Shown: positions 25,394 to 33,593 of the stretch, piece after piece | Position numbering within the stretch: position 1 is the first letter of the stretch | How the letters are laid out: every line of letters starts with the position of its first letter | From: Paludibacteraceae bacterium | GTDB lineage: Bacteria; Bacteroidota; Bacteroidia; Bacteroidales; Paludibacteraceae | Direction of reading: 5' to 3' | Length of the DNA stretch: 64,000 bases | NCBI GenBank assembly: GCA_017938155.1 | Contig: JAGBCD010000025.1 | Coordinates: forward strand, 96,214 to 160,213 | Made by a program: the position numbers and the translations under genes | Notes under the pieces: generated by a model | Told to the model about the DNA's origin: nothing | The model's database searches: none | What the model saw: only the letters and a program-made list of their open reading frames with translations

Positions 25394-26350
25394 TCAATTT
25401 GTAGGGTTATTATTATTTTCTTTATGTTTGTTGTATGCATCGACGATATGTTTGACCAGAGGGTGTCTGACGATGTCTTTTTGTGAGAATTCGACTACGC
25501 GAATACCTTTGATATCTTGGAGTCGGTTGATGGCATCAAAGAGGCCAGATTTTTGGTTGGATGGCAAGTCTATTTGTGTCATATCTCCCGTCACAATCAT
25601 TTTGCCATTCATTCCCAATCGTGTTAGGAACATTTTCAGCTGGGCAGCAGTGGCATTTTGTGCTTCATCTAATATCACGACTGCATCTGCCAATGTTCTT
25701 CCTCTCATGAAAGCCAGTGGAGCAATGCGAATTAGGCCGCGTTCCATGTATTCGTTTAGTTTGGCAGCGGGTATCATATCTTGCAATGCGTCGTATAGTG
25801 GTTGCAAGTAAGGGTCTATTTTCTCCTTCATGTCTCCTGGCAAGAATCCTAATTTCTCGCCGGCTTCCACTGCAGGTCTTGACAAGATGATGCGTTTGAC
25901 TTCCCTATTCTTGAGCGCGCGCACAGCCAATGCGATGGCAGTATATGTTTTTCCACTGCCGGCAGGTCCTGTAGCGAATAGTAAATCGTTGTGGTTGTAT
26001 GCTTCGACCAGTTTCTTTTGATTTTGGCTACGTGCTAAGATGGGTTTGCCATTTACGCCGTGTAGGATAAGATTTTCGTGTGCAAAGGCTTGTGGAGTCT
26101 CTCCGTGAATGAGTTGAAGGATATACTCCTCGGTAAGGGTGTTGCTTTGTATGCAAAACGACTCACACGAACGAACAGACTTCTCAAACTTATTGATGGC
26201 AGTCTCCGAACCGCTGACCTTGATACGATAGCCTCTTGCCACCACCCTAACGTCGGGGTGTTGGTTGGCCAGGCAGGTCATATTCTTGTTGTTGAAGCCA
26301 TAGAAGATGGCTGTATCTAAAGACTCTTTTAGTTCTATGATTTGTTCCAT
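25394..26350 (-). CDS. phoH: PhoH-like ATPase
   Basis: The 318-residue protein belongs to the PhoH/YbeZ family of RNA-associated P-loop ATPases implicated in RNA processing and ribosome maturation. Motifs are ATGPAGSGKTYTA (about 126-138), the Walker B segment VVILDEAQNAT (about 221-231) and TGDMTQIDLP (about 250). The N-terminal part (1-100) matches the YbeZ type. It lies 3 bp after the HsdR_N-like gene and 6 bp before metG. The molecular substrate is not established for the family. Confidence 0.93.
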   Translation of the reverse strand: MEQIIELKESLDTAIFYGFNNKNMTCLANQHPDVRVVARGYRIKVSGSETAINKFEKSVRSCESFCIQSNTLTEEYILQLIHGETPQAFAHENLILHGVNGKPILARSQNQKKLVEAYNHNDLLFATGPAGSGKTYTAIALAVRALKNREVKRIILSRPAVEAGEKLGFLPGDMKEKIDPYLQPLYDALQDMIPAAKLNEYMERGLIRIAPLAFMRGRTLADAVVILDEAQNATAAQLKMFLTRLGMNGKMIVTGDMTQIDLPSNQKSGLFDAINRLQDIKGIRVVEFSQKDIVRHPLVKHIVDAYNKHKENNNNPTN

Positions 26351-26353
26351 GCG

Positions 26354-26833
26354 TCAATCGTTTGCTAAATTTCCACTCATGTTCAAGGCTTGAAACGGCG
26401 GTATTTGTTTCAAAAAACGGCACTCATTCGGTAGCACTTGTGCAACAATGGTTTCGTTTCCATTGCTCAACATCAGGTAAGCAACATTCAGGTGTCGGTT
26501 GTATATAGCCGCTTGGTCGAGCACATGTTGTGTGAGTGCGACTGTGGGGGCTTTGAACTCAATGAGCATCAGTGCTTGCATTTGTTGGTTATAGACGATA
26601 GCGTCGCATCGTTTTTGCAGGCCAGCCACCTCAATTGGCACTTCCACACCTATTAGGTTGTGGGGATAGTGGAAGTTCTTTTCCAGCGCGTGCAGCACTT
26701 GTTGTCGAACATTCTCCTCTGGCGTGAAGCGAACGTATCGTTTTCTCCACGCACAGAGGATATATTGTTTGCCATTTTGAGTTCGTATGTTCATTGCCTC
26801 TAAACGATAACCCAGAGGGCGTCCTATAGACAC
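26354..26833 (-). CDS. HsdR_N-like (PD-(D/E)XK) domain protein
   Basis: A stand-alone 159-residue protein resembling the N-terminal nuclease-like domain found in type I restriction R subunits. It has RRKYV-type start (KRYVRFTPEENVRQ, about 31-44), VEVPIEVAGLQKRCDAIVY (about 64-82, with Asp) and ALMLIEFKAP (about 88-97, E-x-K), then YLMLSNG. Such proteins are common in Bacteroidota housekeeping operons without other RM genes; their role is unknown. The start is GTG 26833; ATG 26794 is an alternative. It lies 18 bp after glnS. Confidence 0.82.
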   Translation of the reverse strand: MSIGRPLGYRLEAMNIRTQNGKQYILCAWRKRYVRFTPEENVRQQVLHALEKNFHYPHNLIGVEVPIEVAGLQKRCDAIVYNQQMQALMLIEFKAPTVALTQHVLDQAAIYNRHLNVAYLMLSNGNETIVAQVLPNECRFLKQIPPFQALNMSGNLAND

Positions 26834-26851
26834 GTCGTGACGTTCTCTAAA

Positions 26852-28546
26852 CTACTTCTGCCAATTATCTTTGAGTGATGCTGTTCTATTGAATACCAGA
26901 TGATTGTCAGTAGTATCTGGGTCCACCACGAAGTAACCATGTTTGAGGAACTGGTAGTTTTTGCATTGTGCGATGCCGTTGACAATCTGAGGTGCATGCA
27001 TTTCGTTCTTGAGTGATCCTTCCACTTTGCATGTAACAACTTGTAGGCTATCGGGGTTGAGTAGGTCACGGAAGTCACCTTCTTCTGCAGATGGGTTCTC
27101 GCAAGCGAAGAGTCTATCATACAGACGAGCCTCAGCATCAACACATGTTTCGCATTCCACCCAGTTGATAGTTGATTTGGTTTTTCTATTACCCCCTTCT
27201 GTACCCGATTTGGATGTTGGGTCATAGGTGGCATAGACGGTGGTTATATTGCCTTCTGCATCTTTCTCGCATCCAGTAGCTTGGATGATGTAGGCTGCTT
27301 TGAGTCGTACTTCACGTCCGCCAGGGCTGAGTCGGAAGAATTTCTTGTCGCCTTCTTCTTGGAAGTCTTGACGTTCGATATAGAGCTCTTTGGCAAACTT
27401 CATTGTGCGGCTGCCTAATTCGGGCTTGCCATCAATATATTCGGCTTCTATCATTTCTCCTTCGCCTTCATAGTTGGTGATAACAAGTTTGATAGGGTCA
27501 AAGATAGCGCACACGCGTGGTGCTGTCTCTTTGAGTGTCTCGCGAACGGTGTGTTCTAATAGTCCGAGGTCAATCATTCCTTCCACTTTGGTGTATCCAA
27601 TCTTGTCGATAAAGGCGCGTATCGCTTCTGGCGTATATCCACGGCGACGCAAACCACAAACAGTGGGCATACGAGGGTCGTCCCAACCGCTCACAAGTCC
27701 TTCTTTGACGAGTTGTAACATCTTACGTTTGGACATCACGGTATAAGTGATATTGAGTCGGTTGAACTCGTATTGACGGGGGCGGTAGTCGCCTTGTACG
27801 AACTGGTCGATGTAGTAGTCGTATAATGGACGGTGAACCACAAACTCCAAGGTACAAATACTATGTGTTACTCCTTCGAAATAGTCGCTTTGTCCATGTG
27901 CAAAATCGTACATTGGATAGACATTCCATTGGCGTCCTGTGCGGTGGTGTGGATGGGTAGTAATGATGCGATACATGATAGGATCGCGGAAGTGCATGTT
28001 AGGATTGGCCATATCAATCTTGGCACGCAGTACCATCTTACCATCGGCTATCTCTCCTCGTTGCATAGCTTCGAAGAGACGTAGGTTTTCTTCGATAGGA
28101 CGATCGCGATAAGGTGATGCTACCCCTGCTTCGGTTGGGGTGCCTTTTTGTTCGGCTATTTGCTCAGCTGTTTGTTCATCCACATAGGCTTTGCCTTGTT
28201 TGATGAATTCGATAGCCAAGTCATAGAGTTGTTGAAAATAGTCGCTGGCATAGTATATGTTTCCCCAATGAAATCCTAACCATGCGATATCTTGTTGAAT
28301 GGAGTCAACATATTCAACATCCTCTTTCACAGGATTGGTATCATCAAAACGGAGGTTACATATGCCATTGTATTTCTCTGCTATACCAAAATCCATACAG
28401 ATCGCCTTGACGTGTCCGATGTGCAGGTAGCCGTTTGGCTCTGGCGGGAAACGTGTTTGAATACGGCCATCATTCTTACCTTCTTGTAAATCTTTTTCTA
28501 CAATTTGTTCGATAAAGTTGAGACTTTTCTCTTGTACTTCTTGCAT
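26852..28546 (-). CDS. glnS: Glutaminyl-tRNA synthetase
   Basis: GlnS attaches glutamine to tRNA-Gln. The 564-residue protein has the class I HIGH motif in PPEPNGYLHIGHVKAI (about 34-49) and the KMSKS motif VMSKRKML (about 268-275). CGLRRRGYTPEAIRAF is diagnostic for GlnS over GltX. The C-terminal beta-barrel anticodon-binding domains are present (residues 340-564). It lies in the long operon between lpxA and the HsdR_N-like gene. Confidence 0.96.
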   Translation of the reverse strand: MQEVQEKSLNFIEQIVEKDLQEGKNDGRIQTRFPPEPNGYLHIGHVKAICMDFGIAEKYNGICNLRFDDTNPVKEDVEYVDSIQQDIAWLGFHWGNIYYASDYFQQLYDLAIEFIKQGKAYVDEQTAEQIAEQKGTPTEAGVASPYRDRPIEENLRLFEAMQRGEIADGKMVLRAKIDMANPNMHFRDPIMYRIITTHPHHRTGRQWNVYPMYDFAHGQSDYFEGVTHSICTLEFVVHRPLYDYYIDQFVQGDYRPRQYEFNRLNITYTVMSKRKMLQLVKEGLVSGWDDPRMPTVCGLRRRGYTPEAIRAFIDKIGYTKVEGMIDLGLLEHTVRETLKETAPRVCAIFDPIKLVITNYEGEGEMIEAEYIDGKPELGSRTMKFAKELYIERQDFQEEGDKKFFRLSPGGREVRLKAAYIIQATGCEKDAEGNITTVYATYDPTSKSGTEGGNRKTKSTINWVECETCVDAEARLYDRLFACENPSAEEGDFRDLLNPDSLQVVTCKVEGSLKNEMHAPQIVNGIAQCKNYQFLKHGYFVVDPDTTDNHLVFNRTASLKDNWQK

Positions 28547-28579
28547 TGTGTTATTGGGATTTATAGTATCTATATTTAG

Positions 28580-29359
28580 TTATTTACCTTTTCCGACCAC
28601 GCCACGTGGTGATTCTTGTATAAAGGATACGATATAATTTTTCTCCACCGAATCGGGCATTGTTTGTTGGATATGTTCGAGTGCTTGTTTGACGTTCATA
28701 TCCGACATATAGATGGTTCGGTACACTTGTTGTATGGTAGCTACTTGTTCATCGGTAAATCCTCTACGTTTGAGTCCAACACTATTGATGCCGCAGTAGC
28801 ATATTGGTTCGCGTGCAATCATAGTGTATGGTGGTATATCCTTATTGATTTTGCTACCTCCTTGTATCATGACATGTCCTCCGATGTGTGTGAACTGGTG
28901 TACCAATGAGCCACCTCCGATGATGGCGTAGTCGTCCACTACCACTTCACCTGCCAGTTGTGTAGCATTGGACATGATGATATGGTTGCCTAATGCGCAG
29001 TCGTGTGCTACGTGGCAATATGCCATGATGAGGCATGAGTTGCCTACGACTGTTTGTTTTTTGCTGGCGGTGCCACGATGCACGGTAACGAACTCACGTA
29101 AGACGGTGTTATCTCCGATGATGGTGTAGGTTTCTTCGCCTTGATATTTCAAGTCTTGTGGTAGTCCGCCTATCACTGCTCCTTGGAAGACGTGGCAGTT
29201 TTTGCCTATTTTGGTATTGGAGCATATGGTAGCGTTGTTTTCTATAATGGTACCTTCGCCTATCTCAACATTTTCCTCGATGCACACAAAGGGTCCAATG
29301 TTGGCGGAAGGATGAATTTTTGCGTTGGGGTGCACAATGGCTGATGGATGAATATTCAT
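28580..29359 (-). CDS. lpxA: Acyl-ACP--UDP-N-acetylglucosamine O-acyltransferase
   Basis: LpxA performs the first step of lipid A synthesis, acylating UDP-GlcNAc at O-3. The 259-residue protein is a left-handed beta-helix made of hexapeptide repeats (AIVHPNAKIHPSANIGPF onward), with the catalytic His region in MAYCHVAHDC (about 111-120). The helical C-terminal domain begins around GLKRRGFT. It is 73 bp downstream of lpxC. In many relatives a LpxC-FabZ fusion precedes lpxA directly. Confidence 0.96.
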   Translation of the reverse strand: MNIHPSAIVHPNAKIHPSANIGPFVCIEENVEIGEGTIIENNATICSNTKIGKNCHVFQGAVIGGLPQDLKYQGEETYTIIGDNTVLREFVTVHRGTASKKQTVVGNSCLIMAYCHVAHDCALGNHIIMSNATQLAGEVVVDDYAIIGGGSLVHQFTHIGGHVMIQGGSKINKDIPPYTMIAREPICYCGINSVGLKRRGFTDEQVATIQQVYRTIYMSDMNVKQALEHIQQTMPDSVEKNYIVSFIQESPRGVVGKGK

Positions 29360-29432
29360 AATTTGTAAAAGTTGTTTTATTTAGTAAATTATTTGCGTCA
29401 AGTAGTTTTCTATATTCAGTAACGTAGTGCCA

Positions 29433-30350
29433 CTAAACAGTAGTGCCACATTCGCTAATCACCCTATTTCTCAATTGTCGGCAGCATTGTGTATTGAAGG
29501 TATGTCCTGGTTTGGTAGCGACAATGCGTCCTTGTATGCGGCAGCCTACGAGTGACAGGTCACCTATGATGTCGAGCAGTTTGTGTCGAGCGGGTTCGTT
29601 TTGGTAATTCAATGGACTGAGGTATCCTAATTTGGTTGCGTCCAATCGTGGTTGTCCCAGTTTGTCTGCCATGAAGTCCAATCCTTCTTGTGACATAGGT
29701 GTTTCATAAATAACCAATGCGTTTTGCAAGTCACCTCCCTTGATGAGTCCTAAACGGAGTAGCGGTTCTATCTCTCGTAAGAAGCAGAAGGTTCGTGCTC
29801 TGGCTATTTCCGTTGGGTAGTCGTTTAAGTCGGTGAGGTATGCCCATTGCTCTTTGAGTAGGTTGCTTGGATAGCTAACCAGTACGTTGACTTGATAGGT
29901 ATCTGAAGGCATGATGAGCATGGTGTTGCCTCGTTCGCTGATGTATTCGATAGGTTCTTTGACCACGAACACTTTTTGTTCGGCATCTTGTTCCTCAAGT
30001 CCTACGCGTTGGATGTTCTCCACGAACATGCGAGCACTACCATCCAGAATTGGAATCTCAGGAGCATCCACTTCTATCAAACAGTTATCTACACCCATTG
30101 CGTATAGTGCAGATAGAGCATGTTCGACTGTGCTCACTTTCCATTGTCCATGTTCGAGTACTGTACCTCTCTCGGTAGCGCTGACATAGTCTGCCAAGGC
30201 TTCGTAGGTAGGTTGTCCATCGAGGTCCACACGTCGAATGCGGACACCGCTATTAGCCTCAGCAGGAAGAAAGTTTGCCACTACTTGCAGGCCGGTGTGT
30301 AGTCCTTTGCCACTTAGGGTGAAGGGAGCTTTGATAGTATGCTGTTTCAT
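29433..30350 (-). CDS. lpxC: UDP-3-O-acyl-N-acetylglucosamine deacetylase, without FabZ domain
   Basis: LpxC is the zinc-dependent deacetylase that commits the cell to lipid A synthesis. Zinc and catalytic motifs are visible: TVEHALSAL (about 73-81), ARHKLLDIIGDL (about 261-272) and GHTFNT (about 288). The protein ends at residue 305, right after the LpxC domain. In most Bacteroidota it continues into a C-terminal FabZ dehydratase (about 460 residues in total), which is absent here and not encoded nearby. The stop lies between two direct copies of TAGTGCCAC. It is 1 bp after lpxD. Confidence 0.95.
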   Translation of the reverse strand: MKQHTIKAPFTLSGKGLHTGLQVVANFLPAEANSGVRIRRVDLDGQPTYEALADYVSATERGTVLEHGQWKVSTVEHALSALYAMGVDNCLIEVDAPEIPILDGSARMFVENIQRVGLEEQDAEQKVFVVKEPIEYISERGNTMLIMPSDTYQVNVLVSYPSNLLKEQWAYLTDLNDYPTEIARARTFCFLREIEPLLRLGLIKGGDLQNALVIYETPMSQEGLDFMADKLGQPRLDATKLGYLSPLNYQNEPARHKLLDIIGDLSLVGCRIQGRIVATKPGHTFNTQCCRQLRNRVISECGTTV

Positions 30351-30351
30351 A

Positions 30352-31362
30352 TTATTGTTTGCTGTTTAGTTGTTTGTAAATCTCTGGTAGTTTACGGAAG
30401 ACCACTTGTGCTCTGCGCCATGTTGCGGCATCTATTGCGGGACTTCCCATGTAAATACCTGGTTTTTTGATGGAGGAAGCTATGCCACTCTGTGCTCCGA
30501 AGACGCAGTTGTCTGCCACTTCTATATGTCCTGCGACGCCCACTTGACCCGTCAAGGTACAATGGCTACCGATGGTAGTGGAGCCTGCTATACCCACTTG
30601 TGCACATAGGACGGTGGACTCACCCACTTGTACGTTGTGCGCCACTTGTACGAGGTTATCTATTTTGCAGTTGCGCTTGATGACAGTCTTGCCCATCATG
30701 GGTCGGTCAACGGTGGTGTTGGCACCTATCTCAATGTCATCTTCTATGATGACTTGTCCTATCTGTGGTATTTTGTGATATACACCTTGTGCATCGGGTT
30801 CGAATCCAAAGCCATCGGCTCCTATGACTGCGCCGCTATGCAAGATGCAGTCTTTTCCAATGATGCTGTTGTAGTATATTTTGCATCCTGAATATAGGAT
30901 GGTATTGTCGCCTATCACGACGTTGTCTCCTACATAAGTGTGAGGATATATCTGTACGCCTTTGCCTAATTTAACATTTTTGCCTATGTAAGCAAAAGCA
31001 CCTATGTATGCATCTTCGGGAACGTTGACTCCTTCGCTCACGAATGAAGGATTCTCAATACCTTGTCGCGCCGGATTCATCGTTTTTGCCACCAAAGCTA
31101 ATAGTTGTCCCATGGCAGCGCGCGCATTCTCTACGCGAATGATGGTAGCGTTGCTCGTCCCCTCGTATGGGATAGACTGCGTCATGAGTACCACACTGGC
31201 TTGAGTAGTGGGGAGGTAGGAGATATATTTCTCGTCACACACAAAACAAAGATCTCCTTTCTTTGCATTCTCCAACCCAGCCACGTTGCTCACTTCGGCT
31301 TGCGGGTTGCCGCTTATTTGTCCGCCCAATAGTAGGCATATTTGTTGTGCAGTAAATGTCAT
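30352..31362 (-). CDS. lpxD: UDP-3-O-(3-hydroxyacyl)glucosamine N-acyltransferase
   Basis: LpxD adds the second acyl chain in lipid A synthesis. The 336-residue product has an N-terminal uridine-binding domain (1-100) and then a hexapeptide beta-helix (about 105-320). NTTVDRP (about 213), [20 protein letters not shown] with the catalytic His region, and [10 protein letters not shown] identify it. It follows the HD hydrolase by 31 bp and precedes lpxC by 1 bp in the same operon. Confidence 0.96.
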   Translation of the reverse strand: MTFTAQQICLLLGGQISGNPQAEVSNVAGLENAKKGDLCFVCDEKYISYLPTTQASVVLMTQSIPYEGTSNATIIRVENARAAMGQLLALVAKTMNPARQGIENPSFVSEGVNVPEDAYIGAFAYIGKNVKLGKGVQIYPHTYVGDNVVIGDNTILYSGCKIYYNSIIGKDCILHSGAVIGADGFGFEPDAQGVYHKIPQIGQVIIEDDIEIGANTTVDRPMMGKTVIKRNCKIDNLVQVAHNVQVGESTVLCAQVGIAGSTTIGSHCTLTGQVGVAGHIEVADNCVFGAQSGIASSIKKPGIYMGSPAIDAATWRRAQVVFRKLPEIYKQLNSKQ

Positions 31363-31393
31363 AATGATTATTATTTTTATAAGGGTTTGTACA

Positions 31394-32620
31394 TTAACCC
31401 AAAGGGAACGTTAGTAAGTATCTCTTTTCAGGCTTCTGCGTCAATGTTTTCATATCCAGTATTTCGCTTGCTTCGGCAATGTCTCGTATTGATCCGTCGT
31501 TGAATAGTATTCCAATTTTCGTGCCATGATTGGAATAAGTCTTGCTGGTTGATATATGTTCTTCGTAAAAATACTGTGCTTCATGTGGAGGTATAGCCAA
31601 TGCTTCGCTATAAGTCTTGTTGAGTTTTTGTTTCTCTTCGTCGGTCAAGGGTTCTTGTAGGACGCGTGTTTTGAAGAGTACACGATTGATGAGTCCTTTG
31701 CACAAGGTAGATAGCACCTTGTCTTCGTGTGTCATCCACACTTTGATAGCAGACAAGACATCGCTATCGTCCAGCCGAGCATAGTGTTGCAGGGCTTCGG
31801 CCGAATGAAAACTATCTACTGTAATATGATTGTATAGGAAATAGTGCAAACTTGGGCTGCAGAAAAGTTCTTCTCCGCGGCTTGCGAGGTGTTTGGCCCG
31901 GTGAAGTATTTTCAGTAGCATTTGCTCGGCAGCAACAGATGTTTTGTGCAGATAGACTTGCCAATACATCAGTCGTCGTGCGATAAGAAACTTCTCTACC
32001 GAGTAGATTCCTTTGGCCTCGATGACCAAATTGCCATCTTGTGCCACGTGCATCATTTTGAGCAGTCGCGCGCTGGCTACACTTCCTTCAGTGACGCCAC
32101 AGAAGAAAGAGTCGCGGCATAGGTAATCCAAACGGTCCACGTCCAGTTGGCTGGATATCAATTGATGCAAGTAGGGTTTATGATAATCGCCTTTGAAGAT
32201 ACGGATAGCCAAGTCGAGACGTCCGTTCATCTCTTGGTTGATTTGTTGCATCATCATCAAAGAGATATCCTCGTGCGTCACCCCTTCCACGAGAGTATGT
32301 TCCATGACATGACTAAACGGTCCGTGTCCAATGTCGTGCATCAGTATGCCGAGCATGGCCGCTAATTTCTCCTCTTCGGTGATGGGGATATTCTTTTGTG
32401 CCAAGCAGTTGAGCGCTTCATCCATGAGGTGCATAGCGCCTAAGGAGTGAAGAAATCGGTTGTGATGAGCACCTGGATAGACGTAGTAGGACATGCCCAA
32501 TTGGCGGATGCGATTGAGGCGCTGCATGTAAGGGTGTTGCAGCACATCAAAAATCAATTCGTTGGGTATGCGTATAAATCCAAAAACGGGGTCGTTGATT
32601 ATTTTATGTTTGTTAGCCAT
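31394..32620 (-). CDS. HD-domain phosphohydrolase (YdhJ/SAMHD1-like)
   Basis: The start at ATG 32620 ([16 protein letters not shown]) was chosen because the promoter lies just upstream, at 32656-32687; the longer frame would cross it. The 408-residue protein has HD-superfamily motifs [18 protein letters not shown] (about 52-69) and [17 protein letters not shown] (about 93-109), plus a conserved [16 protein letters not shown] helix. This family includes dNTP triphosphohydrolase-like proteins; the substrate is unproven. It heads the eight-gene operon ending with metG. Confidence 0.9.
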   Translation of the reverse strand: MANKHKIINDPVFGFIRIPNELIFDVLQHPYMQRLNRIRQLGMSYYVYPGAHHNRFLHSLGAMHLMDEALNCLAQKNIPITEEEKLAAMLGILMHDIGHGPFSHVMEHTLVEGVTHEDISLMMMQQINQEMNGRLDLAIRIFKGDYHKPYLHQLISSQLDVDRLDYLCRDSFFCGVTEGSVASARLLKMMHVAQDGNLVIEAKGIYSVEKFLIARRLMYWQVYLHKTSVAAEQMLLKILHRAKHLASRGEELFCSPSLHYFLYNHITVDSFHSAEALQHYARLDDSDVLSAIKVWMTHEDKVLSTLCKGLINRVLFKTRVLQEPLTDEEKQKLNKTYSEALAIPPHEAQYFYEEHISTSKTYSNHGTKIGILFNDGSIRDIAEASEILDMKTLTQKPEKRYLLTFPLG

Positions 32621-32655
32621 TGAGATGTCAATTTTAGACCGCATAAAATACGCTG

Positions 32656-32687
32656 CAAAGTTAATAATATTTTCCCAAATATACAAA
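32656..32687 (-). promoter_or_regulatory. Promoter of the HD-lpxD-lpxC-lpxA-glnS-phoH-metG operon
   Basis: Minus-strand TTTG (32687-32684) and TAACTTTG (32663-32656) are 20 bp apart. No further consensus promoter was noticed in the intergenic gaps downstream, the largest of which is 73 bp. Confidence 0.75.
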
Positions 32688-33366
32688 TATATTTGCATTG
32701 TGGTATTGGAGTTGATAGCAAAAGTCATTGCACGCTATATAGGAAAAGCATAAGTTAAGGTTGGCGCACCCGATGTTCGCTCATGGTAGAGTTTTATTAA
32801 GATGCGATGCAGGAGTTAATGCAGAGTTAATTTTTGAACGACCATTAGTATCAATTAAGTTTTTATCTCGAATTTAACCTCGGGCATTTTTCGCTTAGTG
32901 AATTTCTATTTTCTATCACTCAACAAGGAGATATTATTACAGAGGGCATATTATCTTAAAAATAGAACATTTTATTTTATGTTATCTTTGAATGGGTTTT
33001 TGTGATAGATAGAATGGATATATTAACATGCAACACTACCTGTTTTTAGGTAAAATGGTATAATAATCCTACAATATTCGTATAGTTGACCGTCGGTTGA
33101 CCGTCGGCTGACCGTCGGGAATCTCTCGATAATGGCTCAGTAACGACACGATAATGGCAATGAATCTTATGAATTGAGAATGAGATTTCTTTGGAATAAG
33201 ATTGTTTTTTGTGCATAGAACCTTCGTTTTCAATATTAAAAATAGTAAACTTTTGATAATTTTCAATTAGAGGTATTTTGTATTGTTGAGTATGCTCATT
33301 GCATTGTTTGTGTGGGTTAATCTAAATTGTTTCAAACATTGCAATTTGGGTCAATCGGTTCATTTT
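32688..33366. other. AT-rich intergenic region at the left edge of the defence island
   Basis: No credible gene is present; short frames here have no family resemblance. It contains a lone TATCTTTG at 32983-32990 without a -33 element and an 11-bp tandem repeat at 33085-33128. It separates the housekeeping operon from the RM genes. Confidence 0.6.
33085..33128. repeat. 11-bp tandem repeat with TCG phase, about four units
   Basis: Three near-identical units GTTGACCGTCG / GTTGACCGTCG / GCTGACCGTCG are followed by a degenerate unit ending CTCG. TCG recurs every 11 bp, the same period and anchor as in the repeat at 15341-15424. Confidence 0.85.
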
Positions 33367-33386
33367 TTTGCACAAGTGCAAAAAAA
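33363..33386. promoter_or_regulatory. Palindrome overlapping a promoter upstream of hsdM
   Basis: Seven Ts, GCAC, two As, GTGC and seven As form an inverted repeat with 11-bp arms. It covers the TTTG -33 element of the distal hsdM promoter, so it could be an operator or a terminator-like hairpin. Confidence 0.55.
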
Positions 33387-33398
33387 GTAGTATCTTTG
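33367..33398 (+). promoter_or_regulatory. Distal promoter of the type I RM operon
   Basis: TTTG (33367-33370) and TATCTTTG (33391-33398) are 20 bp apart. The leader to hsdM would be about 190 nt. Confidence 0.6.
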
Positions 33399-33539
33399 GA
33401 GGTTAAAAAAAGTAAAGATGTTTTTTTTTGAAAAAGTACAGATTTTTTTAAGGTAGTGACGTGATTTGACATTATGCTGTAGTAATTTTGCCGGCGAAAT
33501 AGGAAAATGCTAATCAAAACAATCGTTATGTTACAAACT

Positions 33540-33571
33540 TTTGGACGTTTCATCAACCAACACTACCTTTG
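33540..33571 (+). promoter_or_regulatory. Proximal promoter of the type I RM operon
   Basis: TTTG (33540-33543) and TACCTTTG (33564-33571) are 20 bp apart, placing the start about 16 nt before the first hsdM ATG. Confidence 0.75.
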
Positions 33572-33593
33572 CAGAAAATATCATTAACCCATC

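Noticed and set aside
26354-26833. Remnant of a type I restriction R subunit
   Set aside because: The frame is intact, lies in a housekeeping operon and matches a common stand-alone HsdR_N-like family rather than a truncated hsdR.
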